Below are positions 1 through 7,121 of a stretch of DNA of 64,000 bases, in pieces; positions within the stretch are counted from its first letter, which is position 1; every line of letters starts with the position of its first letter. The stretch comes from Roseococcus sp. SDR (GTDB taxonomy: Bacteria > Pseudomonadota > Alphaproteobacteria > Acetobacterales > Acetobacteraceae). The position numbers were made by a program, and so were the translations under genes. The stretch covers positions 364,931-428,930 of the forward strand of contig NZ_JAHRCU010000001.1 in NCBI RefSeq assembly GCF_019083995.1, given 5' to 3'. The notes beneath the pieces are model-generated. The model saw nothing but the letters and a program-made list of their open reading frames with translations. It was not told the DNA's origin and searched no databases.

Positions 1-131
1 CCGTCCCGCTCGGGCGCATCGGCAAGGCCGAAGAATTCGCCGCCATGGCGCTGATGCTGGCGAGCGAGCAGGGCGGCTATGTGACCGGCACCGCGATCAA
101 TGTGGATGGCGGGCGCAGCCCCGTCGTGTGA
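1..131 (+). CDS. SDR family oxidoreductase, C-terminal fragment (left edge)
   Basis: Reading from base 3, the window opens inside a frame encoding about 42 residues and ending in TGA. The visible end contains GRIGKAEEFA and YVTGTAINVDGG, the standard C-terminal segment of short-chain dehydrogenases of the FabG type, where the last helix precedes the GxxxxVDGG strand. The Rossmann fold, catalytic Tyr-Lys and substrate region lie outside the window, so the substrate cannot be guessed. A 7-bp inverted repeat follows the stop at 134-148. The family call is firm; the specific function is not. Confidence 0.85.
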   Translation, partial: VPLGRIGKAEEFAAMALMLASEQGGYVTGTAINVDGGRSPVV

Positions 132-133
132 TT

Positions 134-148
134 GCCTGAATTTCAGGC
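134..148. promoter_or_regulatory. Inverted repeat GCCTGAA-T-TTCAGGC
   Basis: A perfect 7-bp inverted repeat around one central base starts 3 bases after the SDR stop and lies about 86 bases upstream of the sigma-54-like promoter. It could be a regulator site for the cyanate operon or a small hairpin at the end of the SDR transcript. It has no U-tract and does not match the NtrC consensus. Confidence 0.4.
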
Positions 149-177
149 AGATCATCGCGCGCTGACCGTCCGAAGGT

Positions 178-231
178 GCAGGAAACTTGAGTTTCCTGCC
201 GGGAGAGCGCGAGAGGGCGGTGCCCTCTCGC
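178..231 (+). repeat. Two-hairpin intergenic element, copy 1
   Basis: Two perfect hairpins in tandem. Hairpin A has a 9-bp stem GCAGGAAAC/GTTTCCTGC with loop TTGA (178-199). Hairpin B has a 10-bp stem GCGAGAGGGC/GCCCTCTCGC with loop GGT (209-231). A GGGAGAGC spacer separates them. The spacer plus hairpin B recurs in inverted orientation at 19010-19040, where hairpin A has a different stem sequence but stays perfectly paired. This is the pattern of a dispersed palindromic (REP/BIME-like) element. It ends 3 bases before the promoter of the cyanate operon. Confidence 0.75.
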
Positions 232-233
232 AC

Positions 234-249
234 TGGCACAGCGCATGCA
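234..249 (+). promoter_or_regulatory. Sigma-54 (RpoN) type promoter of the cyanate operon
   Basis: TGGCAC, five bases, then ATGCA places GG and GC exactly 12 bases apart, as required for the -24/-12 elements. Agreement with the TGGCACG-N4-TTGCA consensus is high, with only two mismatches. The predicted start near 260 leaves a leader of about 19 bases before the ATG at 279, and a GAAGGGAG ribosome site fits inside it. Sigma-54 control with NtrC-type activation is usual for secondary nitrogen sources and agrees with the downstream cyanate genes. No convincing NtrC site was seen. Confidence 0.6.
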
Positions 250-278
250 TGGGCGCGCCCGACTGAAGGGAGCGCCCC

Positions 279-1634
279 ATGGCCAAGATGTTCAACCGTC
301 TTACCTCTGCCGATCTTTGCGCTTGCGGCGTGAGTCACGCGCAGGGCTTCGTCTGCGCCGAGGAGACGCCGGCCGATGGCACGGGCGAGCTGGGCCGTGC
401 GGTGAACGAGGCCGCGATCCGCGCCGCCTTCCCGGATGCCGGCACCCGCCGCAACCTGCTGACGGCCTTCGGCGCCGGCACGCTGCTGGCCGCGCTCGAG
501 GGCGTGCTGCCGCTGACCAATGCGCGCGAGGCGATGGCGCAAGCGACCGGCGCGCCCGAGAAGCGCGACCTCAAGATCGGCTTCATCCCCATCACCTGCG
601 CCACGCCCATCATCATGGCCGATCCGATGGGCTTCTACCGTCGCCAGGGCCTGAATGTGGAAGTGATCCGCACGGCCGGCTGGGCGGTGATCCGGGATCG
701 CTCCATCGCGCGCGAATATGACGCGGCGCATATGCTGGCGCCCATGCCGGTCGCCATGTCGCTCGGCGTGGGTGTGGCCAACCCCATTCCCTTCTCGGTC
801 GCCGCCATCGAGAACATCAATGGCCAGGCGATCACGCTCGCCAACAAGCATCGCGACAAGCGCGACCCGAAGGATTGGCGCGGCTTCCGCTTCGCCGTGC
901 CCTTCGATTTCTCGATCCACAACTACCTGCTGCGCGCCTATGTGGCGGAAGCGGGCCTCGACCCCGACCGCGACATCCAGATCCGCGCCGTGCCGCCGCC
1001 CGAGATGGTGGCCAATCTGCGTGCCGACAATATCGATGGCTTCCTCGGCCCCGATCCGTTCAACCAGCGCGCGGTCTTCGATGGTGTGGGCTTCATCCAC
1101 ATCCTGACGCGCGAGCTGTGGGACGGGCATCCGTGCTGCGCCTTCGCCGTGCCGCGCAGCATGATTACCGACACGCCCAACACCTATGCCGCGCTGCTGC
1201 GCGCCATCGTGGAGGCGACCGCCTATTCCGACAACCAGGCGAACCGCGTCGAGGTGGCCAATGCCATCCATGGGCCGAACTACCTGAACCAGCCGCTGAC
1301 CGTGGTGCAGCAGGTGCTGACCGGCACCTTCGCGAATGGCCTGGGCCAGGTGGTGCGCCAGCCCAACCGCATCGGCTTCGACCCCTTCCCCTATCACTCC
1401 ATGGCGGTCTGGATCCTCACGCAGATGCGCCGCTGGAACCAGCTGCAGCGCGACGTGGATTGGCGCGCGGTGGCCGAGCAGACCTTCCTCGCGCTCGATG
1501 CCGGGCGCGTGATGCGCGACCTCGGCATGGCGGTGCCCGCCAATTCGATGCGCGTCGAGACCATCCTCGGCAAGCGCTTCGATCCGACGCAGCCGGAAGC
1601 CTATATGGCGAGCTTCGCGATCAAGCGGAACTGA
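279..1634 (+). CDS. Cyanate/nitrate-type ABC transporter substrate-binding protein (NrtA/CmpA/CynA family)
   Basis: A 451-residue periplasmic receptor of the NrtA/CmpA/CynA family. The stretch KIGFIPITCATPIIMA and the MAKxxGF-like region near residue 120 are the usual ligand-lobe start. A twin-arginine signal (RR at 57-58, then LLTAFGAGTLLAAL) is preceded by an unusually long N-terminus with Cys 14, 16 and 26 and a nearby His. ATG at 279 has GGGAG seven bases upstream. It is the first gene of an operon with permease, ATPase and cynS, so cyanate is the most likely ligand; nitrate or nitrite remain possible because the family binds all three. In cyanobacteria the equivalent order is cynABDS. 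Confidence 0.85.
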   Translation: MAKMFNRLTSADLCACGVSHAQGFVCAEETPADGTGELGRAVNEAAIRAAFPDAGTRRNLLTAFGAGTLLAALEGVLPLTNAREAMAQATGAPEKRDLKIGFIPITCATPIIMADPMGFYRRQGLNVEVIRTAGWAVIRDRSIAREYDAAHMLAPMPVAMSLGVGVANPIPFSVAAIENINGQAITLANKHRDKRDPKDWRGFRFAVPFDFSIHNYLLRAYVAEAGLDPDRDIQIRAVPPPEMVANLRADNIDGFLGPDPFNQRAVFDGVGFIHILTRELWDGHPCCAFAVPRSMITDTPNTYAALLRAIVEATAYSDNQANRVEVANAIHGPNYLNQPLTVVQQVLTGTFANGLGQVVRQPNRIGFDPFPYHSMAVWILTQMRRWNQLQRDVDWRAVAEQTFLALDAGRVMRDLGMAVPANSMRVETILGKRFDPTQPEAYMASFAIKRN

Positions 1635-1638
1635 CCTC

Positions 1639-2490
1639 ATGAACACCACGGTTCCGGTCTGGCGGGCCGCGCTGCTTTCGGCCGCGCTGCTCTTCGCCCT
1701 TCTCTTCGCCTGGGAAATGGCCGTGAAGGGCAATGCCACCGGCGGCGCCGCCACGGTGGACCCCGAGCTCGCCGCGCTGCTGAGCCCGGAGGCCGCGCGC
1801 GGCGGCCAGACGGCCCTGCCGGCGCCGACCGATATCGGCAAGCGCCTGGTCGAGCTGCTGAGCGACCCCTTCCACCAGCGCGGCACGAATGACCAGGGCA
1901 TCGGCATCCAGATCGCCTGGTCACTCTGGCGCGTCATGGCGGGCTTCCTGCTGGCGGCCGTGATCGCGATTCCGCTGGGCTTCGTGATCGGCATGTCGCC
2001 GCTGCTGAATGCGGCGCTGAACCCCTTCATCCAGGTGCTGCGGCCGGTCTCGCCGCTCGCCTGGATGCCGTTGGCACTTTACACGATCAAGGATTCCTCG
2101 ATCAGCTCGATCTTCGTGATCTTCATCTGCTCGATCTGGCCGATGCTGCTGAACACGGCCTTCGGCGTGGCCTCGGTGCGCAAGGAATGGCTGAACGTGG
2201 CGCGCACGCTGGAAGCCGGGCGCTGGAAGACGGCGATGCGCGTGATCCTGCCCGCCGCCGCCCCCACCATCCTGACGGGGATGCGGATTTCCATCGGCAT
2301 CGCCTGGCTGGTGATCGTGGCCGCCGAGATGCTCGTGGGTGGCACGGGCATCGGCTACTGGGTGTGGAACCAGTGGAACAACCTCTCCATCGCGGACATC
2401 GTGATCGCGATCCTGATGATCGGGCTGGTGGGCCTGGCGCTCGACCGGCTGCTGGGCTTCATCGCCCAGGCCGTGGCCTGGCAGGAGTAG
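1639..2490 (+). CDS. Cyanate/nitrate-type ABC transporter permease (NrtB/CynB-like)
   Basis: A 283-residue inner-membrane subunit of the BPD_transp_1 family, starting 4 bases after the receptor stop. An N-terminal membrane segment near residues 8-27 is followed by a periplasmic stretch and about five further helices. The EAA-type loop that contacts the ATPase is visible around ARTLEAGRWKTAMRVILPAA with the downstream Gly. Length and N-terminal layout match NrtB/CmpB/SsuC permeases. It is co-transcribed with the receptor and presumably forms a homodimer. Substrate is inferred from the operon. Confidence 0.85.
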   Translation: MNTTVPVWRAALLSAALLFALLFAWEMAVKGNATGGAATVDPELAALLSPEAARGGQTALPAPTDIGKRLVELLSDPFHQRGTNDQGIGIQIAWSLWRVMAGFLLAAVIAIPLGFVIGMSPLLNAALNPFIQVLRPVSPLAWMPLALYTIKDSSISSIFVIFICSIWPMLLNTAFGVASVRKEWLNVARTLEAGRWKTAMRVILPAAAPTILTGMRISIGIAWLVIVAAEMLVGGTGIGYWVWNQWNNLSIADIVIAILMIGLVGLALDRLLGFIAQAVAWQE

Positions 2491-2494
2491 GAAC

Positions 2495-2629
2495 ATGCAA
2501 GACCAGGCTGATGCGCTCCGGCGTGCGCATGGAGAATCCGCGCCGAACAGGCGCGGCGGAACGCTTCAGCGTTCCGAAGGCAAGGCCGCGGAGGCGGCCG
2601 CCCGCCGTCTGAGGGGCGCAAACAAGTGA
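2495..2629 (+). CDS. Small ORF of 44 codons encoded by hairpin-rich sequence, coupled to the ATPase gene
   Basis: ATG at 2495 follows GCAGGAG with about 8 bases spacing and opens a frame of 44 residues (MQDQADALRRAHGES..., strongly basic, ending RRLRGANK). It fills the gap between permease and ATPase and its TGA overlaps the GTG start of the ATPase (GTGA). The coding DNA is largely three perfect hairpins (2538-2556, 2557-2576, 2584-2599). It may be a real small protein, a leader coupling translation to the ATPase, or a palindromic repeat that happens to keep the frame open. No family is recognised. Confidence 0.4.
   Translation: MQDQADALRRAHGESAPNRRGGTLQRSEGKAAEAAARRLRGANK
2538..2599 (+). 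repeat. Three tandem perfect hairpins between permease and ATPase genes
   Basis: CCGCGCC/GGCGCGG with loop GAACA (2538-2556), CGGAACGC/GCGTTCCG with loop TTCA (2557-2576), and GGCCGC/GGCGGCC-type pairing with loop GGAG (2584-2599) follow one another almost without gaps. Such arrays within operons usually protect the upstream mRNA from exonucleases or are mobile palindromic repeats. Here they may lower or separate expression of the ATPase relative to receptor and permease. Confidence 0.7.
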
Positions 2630-3459
2630 CCAATCGCATTGTGTCCGTGGAAGGAATCGCGCGGAAATTTCCTGGCCTCACCGTGTTCCAGAATGTCTGG
2701 TTCACCATCGAGAAGGGCGAGTTCGTCTGCCTGGTCGGCCATTCGGGCTGCGGCAAGACGACCATCCTGAACATCCTGGCCGGGCTCGACACGCCGAGCG
2801 AGGGCGTGGTGCTGGTGGAGGGGCGCGAGATCGAAGGCCCCTCGCTCGAGCGCGCCGTGATCTTCCAGGGCCATGCGCTGATGCCATGGCTGACGGCCGA
2901 GCAGAATGTCGCCTTCGCCGTCTCCTGCCGGAACCCTTCCTGGGACAAGGCGCGCGTGCGTGAGGCGGCGCGCGAGGCGCTGTCGCGCGTGGGCCTGGCC
3001 CAGGCCGCCGAGCGCAAGCCCTCGCAGCTTTCGGGCGGCATGAAGCAGCGTGTCGGCATCGCCCGCGCGCTGGCGGTGAACCCGAAGCTGCTGCTGATGG
3101 ACGAGCCCTTCTCGGCGCTCGATGCGCTCACGCGCGGGACGTTGCAGGAGGAGGTCTCGCGCCTGGTGACCGAGGCGGGGCAGACCGCCTTCATGATCAC
3201 GCATGACGTGGATGAAGCCATCCTGCTGGCCGACCGCATCCTGCTCATGACCAATGGCCCCGAGGCGCGCGTGGCGGAGGTGCTGCACAACCGCCTGCCG
3301 CGCCCGCGCACCCGGGCCGATCTGCACCACATGCCGGGCTATCACCCGCTGCGCGACCACATCATGGATTTCCTGATCACGCGCAGCCGGACTTTGGCGG
3401 GCACACCGCCCGCCGATTACGACGCCCGCAACCCGCCCGTCGTCGAACTCGGCGGCTGA
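2626..3459 (+). CDS. Cyanate/nitrate-type ABC transporter ATP-binding protein (NrtD/CynD-like)
   Basis: A 277-residue cytoplasmic ATPase. Walker A GHSGCGKTT (residues 38-46), signature LSGGMKQRVGIARAL and Walker B LLLMDEPFSALD are all intact, followed by the switch His in MITHDVDEA. The C-terminal half resembles NrtD/CmpD/SsuB, without a fused receptor domain of the NrtC type. The start is GTG, overlapping the TGA of the small ORF upstream, which implies translational coupling. It powers the upstream permease and is followed by cynS after 131 bases containing two hairpins. Confidence 0.88.
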   Translation: MTNRIVSVEGIARKFPGLTVFQNVWFTIEKGEFVCLVGHSGCGKTTILNILAGLDTPSEGVVLVEGREIEGPSLERAVIFQGHALMPWLTAEQNVAFAVSCRNPSWDKARVREAAREALSRVGLAQAAERKPSQLSGGMKQRVGIARALAVNPKLLLMDEPFSALDALTRGTLQEEVSRLVTEAGQTAFMITHDVDEAILLADRILLMTNGPEARVAEVLHNRLPRPRTRADLHHMPGYHPLRDHIMDFLITRSRTLAGTPPADYDARNPPVVELGG

Positions 3460-3482
3460 ATTTCAACCCCAACCCCCAGGGT

Positions 3483-3567
3483 CCGGCCGCACAGCGGCCG
3501 GCGGCGCCCCAGGGACCATGCCAACGGCGCGACCGCCGCGCGCCGAAGCCAAGCGGGCGGAGCCCGC
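3483..3567 (+). repeat. Two hairpins between the ATPase gene and cynS
   Basis: CCGGCCGC/GCGGCCGG with loop ACA (3483-3501), and GCGGGC/GCCCGC with loop GGA (3553-3567). Neither has a U-tract. They lie in a 131-base spacer in which no convincing small gene was found, and may set the level of cynS relative to the transporter genes. Confidence 0.55.
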
Positions 3568-3590
3568 GCCGGCGCTTGAGGAGAAAGAAC

Positions 3591-4073
3591 ATGACCCGCG
3601 CTCAGCTCACGGAAAAGATCCTCGACATCAAGCGCGAGAAGAACTGGACCTGGAAGTACATCTGCGAGGAGATCGGCGGCATCTCGCCGACGCTGATCGT
3701 GGGCGCGCTACACGGCCAGATGAAGCTCGTGAAGCCGCTGGCCGCCAAGGCCGCGAAGCTGTTCGGCCTGACGGAAGTCGAGGAGCGGATGCTGAACGAG
3801 GTGCCCTATCGCGGCACGCCCATGCCGCCGACCGACCCGCTGATCTATCGCTTCTACGAGATGGTGATGGTGAACGGCCCGGCCTGGAAGGCGCTGATCG
3901 AGGAAGAGTTCGGCGACGGCATCATGTCCGCCATCGATTTCGATTTCGATTTCGAGCGCGTGGCGAACCCGAAGGGCGACCGCGTGAAGATCACCATGTC
4001 CGGCAAGTTCCTGCCCTACAAGTATTACGGGAATGAGCAGGGGATCCAGGATTATGGGTTCAAGGAGGAGTAA
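3591..4073 (+). CDS. cynS: Cyanate hydratase (cyanase)
   Basis: Cyanase converts cyanate and bicarbonate to ammonia and two CO2. The protein is 160 residues, close to the usual 147-160. An N-terminal helical DNA-binding-like fold (LTEKILDIKREKNWTW) is followed by the catalytic domain. The catalytic triad is present as Arg87, Glu90 and Ser113, with the same 3 and 23 residue spacing as Arg96/Glu99/Ser122 in E. coli. The C-terminus has the conserved GKFLPYKYYG. The ATG at 3591 follows GAGGAGA and is preferred to the upstream TTG at 3576. It lies last in the transporter operon and no cynT carbonic anhydrase is adjacent. Confidence 0.97.
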   Translation: MTRAQLTEKILDIKREKNWTWKYICEEIGGISPTLIVGALHGQMKLVKPLAAKAAKLFGLTEVEERMLNEVPYRGTPMPPTDPLIYRFYEMVMVNGPAWKALIEEEFGDGIMSAIDFDFDFERVANPKGDRVKITMSGKFLPYKYYGNEQGIQDYGFKEE

Positions 4074-4112
4074 GGGGCCTCCGGCGGCTGGGGCCGAAAG
4101 GCCCCAGACTCC
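4074..4112 (+). repeat. GC-rich terminator/REP-like repeat, copy 1
   Basis: Begins at the base after the cynS stop codon. It consists of GGGGCCTCCGGCGGCTGG followed by a hairpin GGGGCC-GAAA-GGCCCC with a GNRA tetraloop and a CAGACTCC tail. Near-identical copies lie at 49383-49424 (inverted), 57073-57116 (inverted) and 63839-63875. Position right after stop codons suggests a transcript-end or mRNA-protecting element. Confidence 0.8.
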
Positions 4113-4174
4113 ATGACTTTGCGGCAGCGCCGTCAGGTGCTTTATCCCTGCTGGGGTCTCTCGGGAGGGTTTTC

Positions 4175-4987
4175 ATGTCTGGGGAATTGACGGTCGGTAT
4201 CGCTGGCCTGGGCGCCATCGGGCTGCATCTGGCCCGCGCGCTGGATCAGGGCGTGCAGGGGCTGCGGCTCGTCGCGGTGAGTGCCAAGGACCAGGCGAAG
4301 GCCGCGGCCAATATCGCGGGCTTCGCCAACAAGCCAGCCATCGTGCCGCTGGCGCAGCTGGCCGAGCTGGCGGACATCGTGGTGGAAGCGGCACCCGCCG
4401 CCGTCTTCGAGGAAGTGGCCTCTGCCGCCATCGCACGCGGGCGCGTCTTCGTGCCCTCTTCCTGCGGCGCGCTGCTGCCGCGCATGCATCTGGTGGAGCG
4501 CGCGAAAGAGACCGGCGCGCGGATCATCGTGCCGACCGGCGCGCTGCTGGGCCTGGACGCGGTGCGCGCGGCGGCGGAGGGGAATGTCTCCTCCGTCACG
4601 ATCGAGACGCGCAAGCCGCCGGGCGGCCTGGTGGGCGCGCCCTATCTCGACCAGCAGAAGATCGACGTGCTGGCCATCACCACGCCCACCATGATCTTCA
4701 AGGGCAATGCCTTCGACGCGGCGCAGGGCTTCCCGGCCAATGTGAATGTGGCGGCCGCCCTCGCCATGGCCGGCATCGGGCCCACGCGCACCATGGTCGA
4801 GATCTGGGCGGACCCGGCGATGACGCGCAACCAGCACACCATCCGCGTGGAAAGTGCCGAGGTGCGGCTGACCATGACGATCGAGAACGTGCCGAGCGTC
4901 GAGAACCCGCGCACGGGCAAGATCACGCCGCTCTCGATCCTGGCCTGCCTGCGCGGCATGACGAGCACGCTGAAGGTCGGCAGCTGA
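4175..4987 (+). CDS. nadX: Aspartate dehydrogenase
   Basis: A 270-residue NAD(P)-dependent L-aspartate dehydrogenase (DUF108 family), which makes iminoaspartate for NAD synthesis or deaminates aspartate. The nucleotide-binding motif GIAGLGAIG is at residues 8-16. The family signatures ANVNVAAALAMAGIG and the C-terminal NPRTGKITPLSI are clear, as is GALLGLDA in the central domain. GGGAGG precedes the ATG. It stands alone between the cynS terminator-like repeat and the secreted hydrolase; nadA and nadC are not in the window, so a catabolic role is also possible. Confidence 0.9.
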   Translation: MSGELTVGIAGLGAIGLHLARALDQGVQGLRLVAVSAKDQAKAAANIAGFANKPAIVPLAQLAELADIVVEAAPAAVFEEVASAAIARGRVFVPSSCGALLPRMHLVERAKETGARIIVPTGALLGLDAVRAAAEGNVSSVTIETRKPPGGLVGAPYLDQQKIDVLAITTPTMIFKGNAFDAAQGFPANVNVAAALAMAGIGPTRTMVEIWADPAMTRNQHTIRVESAEVRLTMTIENVPSVENPRTGKITPLSILACLRGMTSTLKVGS

Positions 4988-5031
4988 GGCTTGCGCGCGG
5001 GGCGGGGGCGCGGCCAAGCTGGGTGTCCGAA

Positions 5032-5075
5032 GCATTTCCAAGCCATGCGGACTCGCGTGGCGACTCGGGAAATGC
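5032..5075 (+). promoter_or_regulatory. Structured leader upstream of the secreted hydrolase
   Basis: An outer 8-bp stem GCATTTCC/GGAAATGC (5032-5039 with 5068-5075) encloses an inner stem GCCA-t-GCG/CGC-g-TGGC with loop GACT. The structure lies 30 bases before the ATG at 5105. It has no U-tract. It could be a cis-acting leader for the hydrolase or a processed end of the nadX transcript. Confidence 0.45.
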
Positions 5076-5104
5076 GGGAAGGCAAGAATCCGAGGAAACA
5101 CCCG

Positions 5105-7063
5105 ATGCGAAACATCGCGCTCATGCTGGCCCTCGCGGCCACGCCCGCCGCCGCGCAGGTGGCGCGCTTCGAGATGGAAGCGCCCATGCCGGCCTATGGC
5201 GGCGCCAGCTTCGGCGCTGTCGGCGGCTATGAGCTGATCCGCGGGCGCGCAACCGTGGCCCTCGACCCGGCCGATCCGCGCAACGCGGTGATCGCCGATA
5301 TCGGCCTCGCGCCCCGCAACGCGGCCGGTCGCGTCGAGGCGGTGGCGGATGTGCTGATCCTTCGCCCCACCGACCCCGCACGGGCCAATGGGACGCTGCT
5401 GGTGGAGCCGCCCAATCGCGGCCGGCAGATCATCGGGCAGTTGCTGAACGACGCGCCGGGCGCCAGCAATGGCCGCTACGCGAGTGCGGCCGATGCCGGC
5501 AATGGCTGGATGTTCCGCCAGGGCTATACCCTCGCCTGGATCGGCTGGCAGGGTGACCCGACGCCGGGTGCGGGCATGCGGGTGCAGGTGCCGCGCGTGC
5601 CGAATGTGACCGGCGCGGTCCGCGACGAATTCGTCTTCGACAACCGCACCAATCCGGCGAGCGGCCAGCTCACCTATGAGCCGGCGGACCCGGCCAGCCT
5701 GCGCGTCACGGTGCGCGCGCGGACCGAGGATGCGCGGCAGACGCCGCCGGGACTCGCCGTCGCTTTCACCGCGCCGGATCGGATCTCCATCACGCGGCCC
5801 GAGGGCTTCGACGCCGGCGCGATCTATGAGGTGACCTATACGGCGCGCGATCCGGGCGTGATGGGCCTGGGCTTCGCCGCCTTCCGCGACGTCTCGGCGG
5901 CACTGCGCCATGGCGAGGCGCCGGGAAACCCGCAGGCGGGGCGCGCCTCGGCGCGGGCGGTGACGCTCGGCGTCTCGCAATCCGGCCGCTTCCTGCGAGA
6001 TGCGATCTATCTGGGCTTCAACGAGGACACGGCCGGGCGCCAGGTCTTCGAGGGCATGGTGCCGCATATCCCGGGCGCGCGGCGCACCGATGTGAACGCC
6101 CGCTGGGCGCAGCCCGGGCGCAACCCCTCGGACCACACGGACCGGCTCTATCCGGCTGACCAGTTCCCCTTCACCTATGCCGACACGACCGATCCGCTGA
6201 GTGGTGCCACGGACGGTCTGCTGCGCCGCTGCACCGAGCGCCGGAACTGCCCGCGCGTGATGCAGACCGACAGCGAATTCGAATATTGGGGCGCGCGCGG
6301 CTCGTTGACCGTGACCGACGCGGCGGGCGGCCATGTCGCGCTGCCGGCCAATGTGCGGGCCTATATGTTCACCGGCCACCCGCATTACGCGACGGCCGAT
6401 GCCTGGGCGCAGCAGGGCCAGCTCTGCGCCATGCCGCTCAACCCGCTCCAGGCCGGCGCGCCCATGCGCGCGCTGATGGTGGCGATGGAGGGATGGATCC
6501 GCCAGGGCGCCGAGCCACCGGCCTCACGCACGCCGACGGTCGCCGACGGCACGCTGCGAAGCTCGGGGAATCTGGCGCGGCGGGGTGAGGGCGCTGTGAA
6601 CTTCACCTTCCCGGCCATCCCGGGGATGGTGGCGCCTGATTCCATCACGCCGGCCTACCGGCTCGATCTCGGCGTGATGCCGCCGCGGGCCGTGGGCGCC
6701 TGGCCCGTGCTGGTGCCGACGCTGGATCCGGATGGCAATGCGGTGGCCGGCATCCGCCTGCCCGTGATCGCGGCCGCGCGCGCCACCTATACGGGCTACA
6801 ATCCGCGCGCCCAGGGCTTCGGCGCCGGGGCGCTCTGCACGAACCAGGGTGCCGCGCTCGCCTTCGCCGCGACGCGCGAGGAGCGTGAAGCCCGCCGCGA
6901 CCCGCGCCCCTCCATCGCGGAGCGCTGGCCTGATCAGGCCGCCTATGTCGCCGCCGTGCGCGCGAGCGCGGAGCGACTGGTGACGGAGCGGCTGCTGCTG
7001 GCCGAGGATGCGGCGGCGATGGTGGCGGCGGCCGAGGCGGGCACGCTGGCCCGCCTGCGATAG
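5105..7063 (+). CDS. Secreted alpha/beta hydrolase domain protein (Abhydrolase_10 family)
   Basis: About 652 residues from the ATG at 5105, which follows GAGGAAA and opens a Sec signal peptide (MRNIALMLALAATPAAAQ). An in-frame start at 4991 would bury the signal peptide and is rejected. The nucleophile elbow GVSQSGRFLRDAIYLGF and surrounding residues match the large alpha/beta-hydrolase domain family typified by Abhydrolase_10, whose substrates are mostly unknown. The protein should be periplasmic. It follows nadX by 117 bases containing a structured leader. Confidence 0.8.
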   Translation: MRNIALMLALAATPAAAQVARFEMEAPMPAYGGASFGAVGGYELIRGRATVALDPADPRNAVIADIGLAPRNAAGRVEAVADVLILRPTDPARANGTLLVEPPNRGRQIIGQLLNDAPGASNGRYASAADAGNGWMFRQGYTLAWIGWQGDPTPGAGMRVQVPRVPNVTGAVRDEFVFDNRTNPASGQLTYEPADPASLRVTVRARTEDARQTPPGLAVAFTAPDRISITRPEGFDAGAIYEVTYTARDPGVMGLGFAAFRDVSAALRHGEAPGNPQAGRASARAVTLGVSQSGRFLRDAIYLGFNEDTAGRQVFEGMVPHIPGARRTDVNARWAQPGRNPSDHTDRLYPADQFPFTYADTTDPLSGATDGLLRRCTERRNCPRVMQTDSEFEYWGARGSLTVTDAAGGHVALPANVRAYMFTGHPHYATADAWAQQGQLCAMPLNPLQAGAPMRALMVAMEGWIRQGAEPPASRTPTVADGTLRSSGNLARRGEGAVNFTFPAIPGMVAPDSITPAYRLDLGVMPPRAVGAWPVLVPTLDPDGNAVAGIRLPVIAAARATYTGYNPRAQGFGAGALCTNQGAALAFAATREEREARRDPRPSIAERWPDQAAYVAAVRASAERLVTERLLLAEDAAAMVAAAEAGTLARLR

Positions 7064-7084
7064 CAAGGTGGCGAGGCCGGTTCA

Positions 7085-7109
7085 CGCCCCGGGCCTGCCA
7101 CCCGGGGCG
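7085..7109. terminator. Hairpin between convergent genes
   Basis: CGCCCCGGG/CCCGGGGCG with a 7-base loop, in the 58-base gap between the secreted hydrolase (plus) and the DUF900-like hydrolase (minus). It has a very stable stem but no U-tract in either direction, so it is a transcript-end structure rather than a classical intrinsic terminator. Confidence 0.45.
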
Positions 7110-7121
7110 GTCGGGCCTGGC

